Made by a program: the position numbers and the translations under genes. Positions 10,285 to 20,005 of a DNA stretch of 64,000 nucleotides are shown here, one piece after another; within the stretch, counting starts at the first letter, position 1, and each line of letters starts with the position of its first letter. Under the pieces are notes generated by a model. That model made no database searches. It worked only from the letters and a program-made list of their open reading frames with translations, and was not told where the DNA came from. Source of the DNA: Halopseudomonas phragmitis (GTDB lineage: Bacteria; Pseudomonadota; Gammaproteobacteria; Pseudomonadales; Pseudomonadaceae); assembly GCF_002056295.1 (NCBI RefSeq), contig NZ_CP020100.1, forward strand, positions 62,001-126,000, read 5' to 3'.

Positions 10285-10316
10285 AAACCCGCGCGACCGT
10301 GAGGTGGCGCGGGTTT
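10285..10316 (-). terminator. rho-independent terminator of adk
   Basis: A perfect 10-bp stem, AAACCCGCGC (10285-10294) with GCGCGGGTTT (10307-10316), 12-nt loop, is followed on the minus strand by TTTCGTTTTGG. It starts 22 bp after the adk stop codon and lies before tsaB. Confidence 0.85.
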
Positions 10317-10337
10317 ATGAACTGCCGGTGCGGGCGA

Positions 10338-11168
<831 letters not shown>

Positions 11169-11260
11169 TCAACATACACGCACAATCGGGCATGCACAAG
11201 CTGGACCATGGTCGCAATCGGATAAAACCCTGAAATGATTATCCGCTTGTGACCACTCGG

Positions 11261-13900
11261 TCAGCCGGTATTGCGCATCCCTGCCGCGATACCGGCAACC
11301 GTCACCAGCAGCGCCCGCTCCAGCGCCGGATCGATGTTTTGACCTTGGGCCCGGGTCCGTGCCATCAACTCAGCCTGAAGCAGGTGCAAGGGATCGGTAT
11401 ACGGGTTACGCACCGCCACCGACTCGCCAAGCACGGGATTGTGGGCCAGCAACCGGTCACTTTCGCGCAGATTGAGAATTACCGTTACAGCCTGCTCCAA
11501 TGCCCTGCGCAAACGCTCGCCAAGCGGCCAGAGTGCCGGCTCGGCCAAACGCTCTTCGTAAAAGCGGGCGATGCCGGCATCAGCCTTGGACAGGACCATT
11601 TCCAGCATTTCCACCCGGGCCAGAAAGAACGGCCAGTGCGACATCATGTCGCGCAGTTGTTGCTGACGACCTGCCGCCAGGGCTTCAGCCAATGCCTGAC
11701 CGGCGCCAAGCCAGGCCGGCAACATCAACCGGGTCTGGGTCCAGGCAAAAATCCACGGAATCGCACGCAGGGTTTCGATCCCCCCCTGGCTCCGCCGCTT
11801 GGCTGGCCGACTCCCCAGCGGCAGTCGCGCCAGCTCCTGCTCCGGGGTCGCCTGGCGGAAGTATTCGACGAATTGCGGTTCCTCACGGACCACTCCCCGA
11901 TATATTGCCACCGAACGATCGGCCAACTGCTGCATCAACTCGCGCCAAGCCGGCTCCGGGGCGGGTGGCGGCAGCAGGGTCGCTTCCAGCACGGCGCTGG
12001 TGTACAGCCTCAGACTCTGCACCGCGATGCCCGGCAGACCAAACTTGAAGCGGATCATCTCCCCCTGTTCGGTAACCCGGAACTGCCCATTCACCGAACC
12101 TGGCGGCTGCGAAAGAATCGCCATGTGCGCCGGCGCGCCACCACGACCCACGGTACCACCACGACCATGGAACAGGCGCAGACGTACGCCATGCTGACGG
12201 GCGACTTGCACCAGCGCCTCCTGAGCCCGGTACTGGGCCCAGCCAGCGGCCAGAGTGCCGGCATCCTTGGCCGAGTCGGAATAGCCGATCATGACTTCCT
12301 GCTCGTCACCCACCAGCGCTCGATAACCCGGCAGGCCCAACAACTGATCGATTACAGCCGCCCCCTGATCCAGATCGGCCAGCGTCTCGAACAACGGTAC
12401 CACCCGCATCGGCCAGCTCAGGCCGGCCTCCTTGAGCAGCAACTTAACCGCCAGCACATCGGAAGCACTACCCGCCATGGAGATCACATAGGAGCCCAGC
12501 AGTTCACGCGGTTGGGTGGCAACCACCCGACAGGTTGCCAGCACTTCGGCCACCTCCGCGCTCGGTTGCCAGTGCGGCGGCAGCAGCGGCCGCTTGCTGG
12601 CCAGTTCTGTCAACAGGAACTGGCAGCGCTGCGACTCATCCCAGTCAGCATAACGCCCCAGCTCCAGGTATTCGGTCAAGGCGCTGAGGACATCGGCATG
12701 CCGCGCCGCGTCCTGACGGATATCCAGGCGTACCAGACCAAGCCCGAAGGCATTGACCCGACGCAGGGTATCCAGCAAGGGGCCGTTGGCGATCAGCTCC
12801 ATGCCCTGCTCCAGCAGCGACTGATAACAGCATTCCAGTGGCTCTCGCAGCTCATCGATACTGTGCAGACAGTCGGCCGGTTCGGCCAGCTCGGTACTTA
12901 GCGCCGCCTCTGCCCAGGAGCGGGTCGACTGCAGGCGGCTGCGCAATTGTTTCATCAGCGCCCGATAGGGCTCATCGACATCGCCTACCCGTTGGCGCAG
13001 CTCAGCGCTGGCAGCCTGCATCGAGAGCTGGTTGCTGAGCAGCTCGATATCGCGCAGATACAGATCAGCAGCCATCCAGCGGCCCAGCAGCAACACTTCG
13101 CGGGTTACCGGTGCGGTGACATTGGGGTTGCCGTCACGATCCCCGCCCATCCATGAGGCCACGCGCAAAGGTGCGCTACGCAGCCCAAGCCCCGGCCCAG
13201 CAACAGCAGCCAGTTCGTCATCGAGTCGGCGCAAGAACTGCGGCAGTGCCTGCCACAACGAATGCTCGATCACGGCAAAGCCCCATTTGGCTTCATCCAC
13301 CGGGGTCGGTCGGTTGCGGCGGATTTCATCGGTATGCCAGGCCTCGCTGATCAGACGGGCCAGATCCTCACGCACGGCGGCCCGTTCTCCGGCACTCAGG
13401 TCATCGTGATCACGGCGGGCCAGCGCCAGCGCAATGGCATCATATTTCTGGATCAGGGTACGTCGGGCAACTTCGGTGGGGTGTGCGGTCAGTACCAGCT
13501 CAATATCCAGCCGTTCGACTTCGGCACTGAGCTGTTCGCCTGACAGGCCTTGGGTACGCAGGCGCTCGAACAGCTCGGTAAGGCAGCGCTCCTCGAAGCC
13601 AACGGGCTCATCCTCGCGGCGCCGGCGAATCCGGTGATACTGTTCGGCGATATTGGCCAGATTGAGAAATTGGTTGAAAGCCCGGCACACCGGCAGCAGC
13701 AGATCGTCCGGCAGGTCATGCAATTCGCTGAGCAAGGCCTCATGAGCTGCCTGATCAGTCTGGCGACCCTGCTTGGCTCCCAGGCGGATACGCTCGATCC
13801 GGGCCAGAAAATCATCCCCCAGATGCGTCTTGATGGTTTGCCCCAACAGCTCGCCCAGATCATGCACATCTTCGCGCAGCCGCACATCGATTTCCGCCAT
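11261..13900 (-). CDS. ppc: phosphoenolpyruvate carboxylase
   Basis: An 879-residue anaplerotic enzyme that carboxylates PEP to oxaloacetate. The catalytic His region [10 protein letters not shown] (about residue 140), the glycine-rich [12 protein letters not shown] (about 580) and the invariant C-terminal NTG (residues 877-879) are all present, so the gene is complete. The ATG at 13900 ([11 protein letters not shown]) matches the family N-terminus; eight upstream codons are dropped. The 275-bp gap to adk holds the adk promoter and a weak 7-bp hairpin (11219-11245) without a clear T-run. Confidence 0.97.
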   Translation of the reverse strand: MAEIDVRLREDVHDLGELLGQTIKTHLGDDFLARIERIRLGAKQGRQTDQAAHEALLSELHDLPDDLLLPVCRAFNQFLNLANIAEQYHRIRRRREDEPVGFEERCLTELFERLRTQGLSGEQLSAEVERLDIELVLTAHPTEVARRTLIQKYDAIALALARRDHDDLSAGERAAVREDLARLISEAWHTDEIRRNRPTPVDEAKWGFAVIEHSLWQALPQFLRRLDDELAAVAGPGLGLRSAPLRVASWMGGDRDGNPNVTAPVTREVLLLGRWMAADLYLRDIELLSNQLSMQAASAELRQRVGDVDEPYRALMKQLRSRLQSTRSWAEAALSTELAEPADCLHSIDELREPLECCYQSLLEQGMELIANGPLLDTLRRVNAFGLGLVRLDIRQDAARHADVLSALTEYLELGRYADWDESQRCQFLLTELASKRPLLPPHWQPSAEVAEVLATCRVVATQPRELLGSYVISMAGSASDVLAVKLLLKEAGLSWPMRVVPLFETLADLDQGAAVIDQLLGLPGYRALVGDEQEVMIGYSDSAKDAGTLAAGWAQYRAQEALVQVARQHGVRLRLFHGRGGTVGRGGAPAHMAILSQPPGSVNGQFRVTEQGEMIRFKFGLPGIAVQSLRLYTSAVLEATLLPPPAPEPAWRELMQQLADRSVAIYRGVVREEPQFVEYFRQATPEQELARLPLGSRPAKRRSQGGIETLRAIPWIFAWTQTRLMLPAWLGAGQALAEALAAGRQQQLRDMMSHWPFFLARVEMLEMVLSKADAGIARFYEERLAEPALWPLGERLRRALEQAVTVILNLRESDRLLAHNPVLGESVAVRNPYTDPLHLLQAELMARTRAQGQNIDPALERALLVTVAGIAAGMRNTG

Positions 13901-14067
13901 GCCATCCTCCTCTGACCTCACCATGTCCGGTCAGCATGTCGTTTTGCAACCAGGCTGACAAGCCCTGCTTTGGGCGGCAAGCGGCCTACAACTGATCTAT
14001 GCTGAAAGTGTCGCCACAAGCGACTTGTCACTGGTTGTGCCCGGCACTCCGGGCGATAGGGGGAAAC

Positions 14068-14412
14068 ATGAAGATCCGTGAGCTCACCCAGCACTGGGAA
14101 CGCATCGCCAAAGGCCGCGTCACCAGCAACACTTACCAGGTCAATCTGCCGTTGGAGGATGCCGCGCGGCTTGCCGCATTGCATGAGATGTATCCCAAGC
14201 GCCGGATTGAGGATCTGATCACTGACCTGCTGGGCTCCGCTCTGGAAGAGCTGGAAGCCGGCCTGCCCTACCAGCCGGGCACCAAGGTCATCGCGCTGGA
14301 TGAGCTGGGCGATCCGTTATATGACGATGTCGGCCCAACCCCCCGTTACCTGGCCCTGAGCCGCAAGCATCTGCAGCAATTGGTCAGTCAGGAAAAAGAG
14401 CCGCAGCACTAG
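14068..14412 (+). CDS. small conserved pseudomonad hypothetical protein
   Basis: A 114-residue soluble, acidic protein starting MKIRELTQHWE, with a helical segment AARLAALHEMYPKRRIEDLITDLLGSALEELE resembling a ribbon-helix-helix-like or helical dimerisation unit (about residues 28-60) and a conserved-looking tail TPRYLALSRKHL. Similar pseudomonad proteins are sometimes labelled pilus-related, but nothing in the sequence supports that: no signal peptide, no membrane segment. GGGGGAAAC directly precedes the ATG at 14068, which I prefer to an upstream ATG 23 codons earlier. It converges on mazG with a 5-bp gap. Confidence 0.75.
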   Translation: MKIRELTQHWERIAKGRVTSNTYQVNLPLEDAARLAALHEMYPKRRIEDLITDLLGSALEELEAGLPYQPGTKVIALDELGDPLYDDVGPTPRYLALSRKHLQQLVSQEKEPQH

Positions 14413-14417
14413 GAGCG

Positions 14418-15236
14418 TCAAAGCCCCTGGCGCTTGGCTTCATCCCACAGGGCGTCGAGTTCCTGCAGTGAGCACTGCTCGACGCCACGCCCACCTTCGC
14501 TCAGCTGTTGCTCGATAAAGCGGAACCGCCGCTCGAATTTGTCATTGCCGGCCCGCAGCGCCGTTTCGGCATCGACCTTGAGATGGCGCGCCAGATTGAC
14601 CGTGCAGAACAACAGATCGCCGACTTCCTCGGCCACCGCGACCTGGTCGCCCTGAGCGATGGCCTGACGGATTTCGTCCAGCTCCTCAGCCAGCTTGTCG
14701 ATCACCGGCAAAGTGTCCGGCCAGTCGAACCCGGCCCGGGCGGCGCGCCCCTGCAGTTTCTGTGCCCGGCTCAGCGCCGGCAGGGCTTTAGGGATGTCAT
14801 CGAGCAGCGACAATTGCTCCGGCGCGTCGGCCCGATCAGCGCGCTCCTCGGCCTTGATCTCCTCCCAGCGGCGCTTGATCTGCTCCTGGGGCAGGCTCAG
14901 GGTGCCCGGCGGCGTGCGCAGATTACCGTCAGGGAAGACATGCGGGTGGCGACGGACCAGCTTGCGGGTAATCCCATCCACCACCTCATCCCAGCCAAAG
15001 TGGCCGGCCTCACGACCGAGCTGGGCATAGTAGACCACCTGAAACAACAGATCGCCCAACTCGCCGGCCAGTTGCCGGTAGTCGCCTTCGGCGATGGCAT
15101 CGGCCACCTCATAGGCTTCTTCCAAAGTATGCGGCACGATGGTCTCGAACGACTGCTCCAGATCCCAAGGGCAACCATATTGCGGATCACGCAAGCGCGC
15201 CATCAGGTATAGCAGATCGTCCAGCCGGTAACTCAT
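14418..15236 (-). CDS. mazG: nucleoside triphosphate pyrophosphohydrolase MazG
   Basis: A 272-residue all-alpha enzyme hydrolysing NTPs/dNTPs to monophosphates, with two MazG repeats. The first has EEAYEVADAI (about residues 38-47) and GDLLFQVVYYA, the second EELDEIRQAI and EVGDLLFCTVNLA (about 188-220); these acidic residues bind Mg2+. Its ATG overlaps the relA stop by 4 bp (ATGA), so the two are translationally coupled. In E. coli MazG lowers (p)ppGpp, so pairing with relA makes physiological sense as opposing activities in one operon. Confidence 0.95.
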   Translation of the reverse strand: MSYRLDDLLYLMARLRDPQYGCPWDLEQSFETIVPHTLEEAYEVADAIAEGDYRQLAGELGDLLFQVVYYAQLGREAGHFGWDEVVDGITRKLVRRHPHVFPDGNLRTPPGTLSLPQEQIKRRWEEIKAEERADRADAPEQLSLLDDIPKALPALSRAQKLQGRAARAGFDWPDTLPVIDKLAEELDEIRQAIAQGDQVAVAEEVGDLLFCTVNLARHLKVDAETALRAGNDKFERRFRFIEQQLSEGGRGVEQCSLQELDALWDEAKRQGL

Positions 15237-17479
15237 CCGCGGGCCTCCTGACGGTTGCGGCGAGCCTCCAGCACGTTCGGCAATTGGCTGATCCGGGCCA
15301 GCAGACGCCCCAGCAGGCTCAGGTTCGGCACTTCGACGGTCAGCAGCATGGCGGCGTAGTTGTCGTCCTTGTTGGTCCGGGTGTTGACCTCAAGCACATT
15401 GACCTTTTCATTGGCTAGCAACTGCGATACGTCACGCAACAGACCCGAGCGATCATAAGCACGAATATAGATTTCCACCGGATAGGTCTGTACCGGCTCA
15501 CCACCCCAACTGACTTCGATCAGCCGCTCGGAATCGCGGTCCTGCAACTGCACGGCGTTGGCACAGTCAGCCCGGTGTACGGTTACACCACGGCCCAGGG
15601 TGATATAGCCGATGATCGGATCACCCGGCACCGGCTGGCAGCACCCGGCCAGTTGGGTCATCAGGTTGCCGACGCCCTGAATATAGACATCGCCACGCCG
15701 GCCAGGGCGGCTCGGTCGCCGGGGAATAAGCTCCAGCTGTTCGCTGTGCCGGTCCGGCTCGACCAGTTGCTGGGCGACATTGACCACATGAGCCAGACGC
15801 TGATCGCCCGAGCCTACGGCGGCGAACAGATCCTCCTGACTCTTGATCCCGAGCCGGTCAATCAGTTGCGCATAATCGGCCCCGTTCAGCGCCAGCCGGG
15901 TCAATTCACGCTCGAGCATCAGCTTGCCGGCCTGAACGTTCTGCTCCCGCGCCTGTTGCTTGAACCAGTGCTGAATCTTGGCCCGTGCCCGCGAGGTATT
16001 GACGTAACCGAGGTTGGTGTTGAGCCAGTCCCGGCTTGGGCCGTTGTGCTTGCCGGTGATGATTTCGACCTGCTCGCCGGTCTGCAGAATGTAGTTGAGC
16101 GGGACAATCCGCCCATTGACCTTGGCACCCCGGCAGCGGTGACCAATCTCGGTATGAATGCGATAGGCGAAATCCAGCGGGGTCGCGCCCTTGGGCACAT
16201 CCACCGCATGGCCATCGGGGGTGAACAGATAGATGCGATCGGGCTCGAAGTCGACCCTCAACTGTTCGGCCAGACCACCAATATCGCCCATTTCCTCGTG
16301 CCATTCGAGCACCTGGCGCAACCAGGCGATCTTGTCTTCGTAGGCGTTGGAGGCGCTGTTGACGTCGGTACCCTTGTAGCGCCAGTGGGCGCAAACCCCC
16401 AGTTCGGCTTCCTCGTGCATGGCCTGAGTCCGGATTTGGACTTCCAGCACTTTGCCCTCCGGGCCGATCACCGCAGTATGCAGCGAGCGGTAGCCATTTT
16501 CCTTGGGATTGGCGATATAGTCGTCGAACTCGTTGGGAATGTGCCGCCACAGGCTATGCACGATACCCAGCGCGGTATAGCAGTCACGCACCAGCGGCAC
16601 CAGAACCCGAACCGCCCGCACGTCATAGATCTGACTGAAATCGATCCCCTTGCGCTGCATCTTGCGCCAGATCGAATAAATGTGTTTGGCCCGACCGGTG
16701 ATCTCGGCGTGGATACCCGCCTCTTCCAGCTCGCTGCGCAGCTGGTTCATGACACTGTCGATGTACTCCTGACGATCCAGTCGGCGCTCGTCCAGCAGCT
16801 TGGCGATCTGCTTGTATTGCACCGGCTCGAGGTAGCGGAACGACAGATCTTCCAACTCCCACTTGATGTGACCGATGCCCAGCCGGTGGGCCAGCGGGGC
16901 ATAGATGTCGAACACCTCGCGGGCGACCCGATAGCGTTTCTCCTCGGGCGCATCCTTGACCGCCCGGATCGCACAGGTACGCTCGGCCAGCTTGATCAGC
17001 GCCACCCGTACGTCATCGACCATGGTCACCAGCATCTTGCGCAGATTCTCGATCTGCGCCTGAGGGCTGAACGCCTTGGTCTTGGCTGGGTTTTGCGAGA
17101 CGCTGATGGCCGCCATCCGCTGCACCCCATCCACCAGCCGGGCGACTACCTCACCAAACCGGTGCTCGACCTCGGCCAGGTCAGTCTTGCGCTCACGCAC
17201 CGCCCGGTAGACCACGGCGGCCACCAGTGAATCCTGGTCCAGTTTGAGATCGGCCAGAATCTCGGCCATTTCCAGGCCGATCCGGTAACTGCTGGTGCCT
17301 TCGGACCAGATGTTCTCTGCGGCGATCGCCGCCTGCTCGAGATCTTCCGCCCACTCACAGGCTTCACGCAGCACCGCCGGTGACTGCAACGGCACGCGGT
17401 GCTGAATACGCTCCAGCCAGGCATCCAGATTGACGCTGCCGTCACGATTGATCGGGTGTTCCGCTCTGACTTGTACCAT
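15233..17479 (-). CDS. relA: (p)ppGpp synthetase I RelA
   Basis: A 748-residue ribosome-associated stringent-response enzyme. Order: a degenerate HD-hydrolase domain (about 20-200) lacking the HDxxED hydrolase motif, so synthesis only; the synthetase domain (about 240-400) with GYRSLHTAVIGPEGK and EVQIRTQAMHEEAELG; TGS (about 415-475); a zinc-finger/helical region; and a C-terminal ACT domain (about 670-748). The ATG at 17479 (MVQVRAEHP) is the usual start. It is followed in a coupled manner by mazG and preceded 30 bp upstream by rlmD. Confidence 0.96.
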   Translation of the reverse strand: MVQVRAEHPINRDGSVNLDAWLERIQHRVPLQSPAVLREACEWAEDLEQAAIAAENIWSEGTSSYRIGLEMAEILADLKLDQDSLVAAVVYRAVRERKTDLAEVEHRFGEVVARLVDGVQRMAAISVSQNPAKTKAFSPQAQIENLRKMLVTMVDDVRVALIKLAERTCAIRAVKDAPEEKRYRVAREVFDIYAPLAHRLGIGHIKWELEDLSFRYLEPVQYKQIAKLLDERRLDRQEYIDSVMNQLRSELEEAGIHAEITGRAKHIYSIWRKMQRKGIDFSQIYDVRAVRVLVPLVRDCYTALGIVHSLWRHIPNEFDDYIANPKENGYRSLHTAVIGPEGKVLEVQIRTQAMHEEAELGVCAHWRYKGTDVNSASNAYEDKIAWLRQVLEWHEEMGDIGGLAEQLRVDFEPDRIYLFTPDGHAVDVPKGATPLDFAYRIHTEIGHRCRGAKVNGRIVPLNYILQTGEQVEIITGKHNGPSRDWLNTNLGYVNTSRARAKIQHWFKQQAREQNVQAGKLMLERELTRLALNGADYAQLIDRLGIKSQEDLFAAVGSGDQRLAHVVNVAQQLVEPDRHSEQLELIPRRPSRPGRRGDVYIQGVGNLMTQLAGCCQPVPGDPIIGYITLGRGVTVHRADCANAVQLQDRDSERLIEVSWGGEPVQTYPVEIYIRAYDRSGLLRDVSQLLANEKVNVLEVNTRTNKDDNYAAMLLTVEVPNLSLLGRLLARISQLPNVLEARRNRQEARG

Positions 17480-17509
17480 TACCTCGATTCCTCGCCGCTC
17501 TGGCGACAC

Positions 17510-18868
17510 TCACTTGTGGTGTCGAAACAGAGCCATGGCTTCCACATGGGCAGTATGCGGGAACATATCCATGATCCCGATCCGCTCCAGTCGATATCCC
17601 GCTTCGGCCAGCAGTCCCGCATCACGCGCCAGGGTCGCCGGATTGCAGGAAACATACAACACCCGACCAACCCCCAGCGCCGCCAACCCCCGGACCACCT
17701 GTTGCGCCCCGTCACGCGGCGGATCCAGCAAAGCCGCGTCCCAAACCTGTCCGGACAATATCTCCGTCACCGGCTTCGACAAGTCCGCCTGGGAAAAGTG
17801 CAGGCCCTGCAGCGCATTTTTGCCGGCGTTGGCCGCAGCCCGGGCCACCATCGCCTCACTGCCTTCGATGGCGCTGACCTGCGCACCCTGGCGCGCCAGG
17901 GCCAGGGCAAAATTACCTACCCCGCAAAACAGATCCAGGATCCGCTCACCCGGTTGTGGTGCCAGCCAGTCCAGCGCCTGGTTGACCATCCGCTGGTTGA
18001 TCTCGGCATTGACCTGAGTGAAGTCACCCGGAGCGAACTCAAAGCATAGCTGCTGATCGGCCAGACGGTAGGCCGGCATTGCCTGCTCGGCATCGGCCGT
18101 CACGCACCGCGCCGCCTGCCCCTCTTCACCCTGTAGCCAGCAGTGTGCCTGGTGCGCCCGGGCCAGCACGCCAAGCGCCTCGACATCAGCCGCCGGCAAC
18201 GCGCGGACATGCCGCACCAACAATGCCGGCCGCTCACCACCGATCAGCTCGACATGCCCCAACGCCTGAGGTGCCTGCAAACGCCCCAGCACTGCCGGCA
18301 GTGCCTTGAGCAAGGCTTCAAGCGCAGGCACCAGAATGGGGCATTGATTCACTTCGACCAGCTCGCTGCTGCCACGCTGGCGATAACCTACCTGCAAACG
18401 CTGCTGCTCCGGCTGCCAGCGAACGGCGATACGGGTACGCTGCCGGTAGCCGTATTCCGGCCCCAGCAGCGGTGCTGCCCAGTGCTCTGGTTGTATACCG
18501 GCAAAATGTTGCAATTGCTGGGCCAGGGCCTGCTGTTTAATCCTGAGCTGAGTCGCATGTGGCATGTGTTGGAGATTGCAGCCACCGCACAGATCGGCAT
18601 GCACGCAGACCGGAACCTGGCGTTCGGAATCCCCACCGAGCACCCGTTCCAGGCGCGCCTCGATCAGCTTGCTGCGGGCCTGAACAACCCGTGCGCGGAC
18701 GGTTTCTCCAGGCAGACCGCCCTCAACGAACACCGTGCGCCCCTGCCATTGACCGATGCCACGGCCATCATGGGTCAGGCGCTCCAGTCCAAGCTCCAGC
18801 CGTTGGCCAATGGCCGCTGGCGCCTGCGCCTGCGGCGTACGCCGCGCCCGCCCTCGAAATCTGTTCAT
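17510..18868 (-). CDS. rlmD: 23S rRNA (uracil1939-C5)-methyltransferase RlmD
   Basis: A 452-residue enzyme making m5U1939 in 23S rRNA. Domains: basic N-terminus, TRAM domain (about 20-80), an Fe-S cluster with cysteines in CVHADLCGGC (about 87-96) plus a fourth Cys near 170, SAM motif LDLFCGVGNF (about 300) and catalytic Cys in YVSCNPATLARD (about 408). It lies between cysM (2 bp after cysM stops) and relA, on the same strand; the four genes cysM-rlmD-relA-mazG look like one transcript. Confidence 0.95.
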   Translation of the reverse strand: MNRFRGRARRTPQAQAPAAIGQRLELGLERLTHDGRGIGQWQGRTVFVEGGLPGETVRARVVQARSKLIEARLERVLGGDSERQVPVCVHADLCGGCNLQHMPHATQLRIKQQALAQQLQHFAGIQPEHWAAPLLGPEYGYRQRTRIAVRWQPEQQRLQVGYRQRGSSELVEVNQCPILVPALEALLKALPAVLGRLQAPQALGHVELIGGERPALLVRHVRALPAADVEALGVLARAHQAHCWLQGEEGQAARCVTADAEQAMPAYRLADQQLCFEFAPGDFTQVNAEINQRMVNQALDWLAPQPGERILDLFCGVGNFALALARQGAQVSAIEGSEAMVARAAANAGKNALQGLHFSQADLSKPVTEILSGQVWDAALLDPPRDGAQQVVRGLAALGVGRVLYVSCNPATLARDAGLLAEAGYRLERIGIMDMFPHTAHVEAMALFRHHK

Positions 18869-18870
18869 GG

Positions 18871-19767
18871 TCAGTTGTCGTATACCCCGGTGGACAAGTA
18901 GCGGTCACCCCGGTCGCAAATGATTGCCACAATCACCGCATTCTCGACCTCAGCACTGATACGCAAGGCCCCGGCCACCGCGCCGCCAGAGGAAACACCA
19001 CAGAAGATGCCCTCTTCACGAGCCAGACGACGCATGGTTCGCTCGGCCTCCTCCTGGCCCATGTCAATCACCTGATCGACCCGGCTGGCATCGAAGATGC
19101 TCGGCAGATAGGCCTCTGGCCAGCGCCGGATACCAGGAATCGAGGCGCCTTCCATCGGCTGCAGGCCGACGATCCGGATCGCCGGGTTCTGTTCCTTGAG
19201 ATAGCGGGACGTGCCCATGATGGTGCCGGTGGTGCCCATCGAGCTGACGAAATGGGTAATGCTGCCTTGGGTATCGCGCCAGATCTCCGGACCGGTACCA
19301 GTGTAGTGAGCCTCAGGATTGTCCTGATTGCCAAACTGGTCGAGCACCTTGCCCTTGCCTTCGCTTTGCATCTGCAACGCCAGATCACGGGCACCTTCCA
19401 TGCTTGCCTCGCGGCTGACCAAAATCAGTTCGGCACCATAGGCGGTCATCGCCGCCTTGCGCTCGGCACTCATGTTGTCGGGCATGATCAGGACCATCCG
19501 ATAACCTTTGATCGCCGCCACCATGGCCAGCGCGATACCGGTATTGCCTGAGGTCGCCTCGATCAGTGTGTCGCCCGGTTTGATCGCCCCGCTCAGCTCA
19601 GCGCGCTCAATCATTGACAGTGCCGGACGATCCTTGACCGACCCCGCCGGATTGTTGCCTTCGAGCTTGACCAGTACGGTATTGCTGGTTTGGCCAGGCA
19701 AACGTTGCAGGCGAACCAGAGGGGTGTTGCCAATGCAGTCGGCAATGGTGGGATACTCGATATTCAT
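18871..19767 (-). CDS. cysM: cysteine synthase B (O-acetylserine sulfhydrylase B)
   Basis: A 298-residue PLP enzyme making cysteine from O-acetylserine and sulfide or thiosulfate. The Schiff-base lysine is in NPAGSVKDRPA (about residues 35-45), the substrate loop in EATSGNTGIAL (about 68) and the phosphate cradle in SSMGTTGTIMG (about 172). Two adjacent ATGs exist; the second (19767), giving MNIEYPTIADC, matches the family N-terminus and has AGGTGA 6 nt upstream. It is the first gene of the minus-strand operon and divergent from gacS, with a 238-bp shared upstream region. Confidence 0.95.
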   Translation of the reverse strand: MNIEYPTIADCIGNTPLVRLQRLPGQTSNTVLVKLEGNNPAGSVKDRPALSMIERAELSGAIKPGDTLIEATSGNTGIALAMVAAIKGYRMVLIMPDNMSAERKAAMTAYGAELILVSREASMEGARDLALQMQSEGKGKVLDQFGNQDNPEAHYTGTGPEIWRDTQGSITHFVSSMGTTGTIMGTSRYLKEQNPAIRIVGLQPMEGASIPGIRRWPEAYLPSIFDASRVDQVIDMGQEEAERTMRRLAREEGIFCGVSSGGAVAGALRISAEVENAVIVAIICDRGDRYLSTGVYDN

Positions 19768-20005
19768 CATTCACCTACATACTCAATTACGTCAGTTTGC
19801 CGCCCTCCAGGCCCATTGACAGGACGCTACTCTGAGGTTCGGCTCTGGCTTGAGGCTGTGCTTTTTTGTCAGTACGCCTATGATACCGACAAACGGGTCT
19901 CAGGACCCAGGTGAAACACAAATCGGACACAGAAAATCCTGGTAGGCCGGTGAACCATGTTTCCCTGAATATTCTGACCCACCAACAACCTGCACGAGAG
20001 GTCCC

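Noticed and set aside
11219-11245. Hairpin CGGATAA/TTATCCG after ppc as a terminator
   Set aside because: Only 7 bp, 13-nt loop, no T-run in the ppc direction.
15575-17230. 551-codon plus-strand ORF opposite relA
   Set aside because: relA is unmistakable on the minus strand; the plus frame has no family character or ribosome-binding site.
15233-17479. relA as a bifunctional SpoT-like enzyme
   Set aside because: The HD-domain metal motif is absent, so hydrolase activity is not expected.
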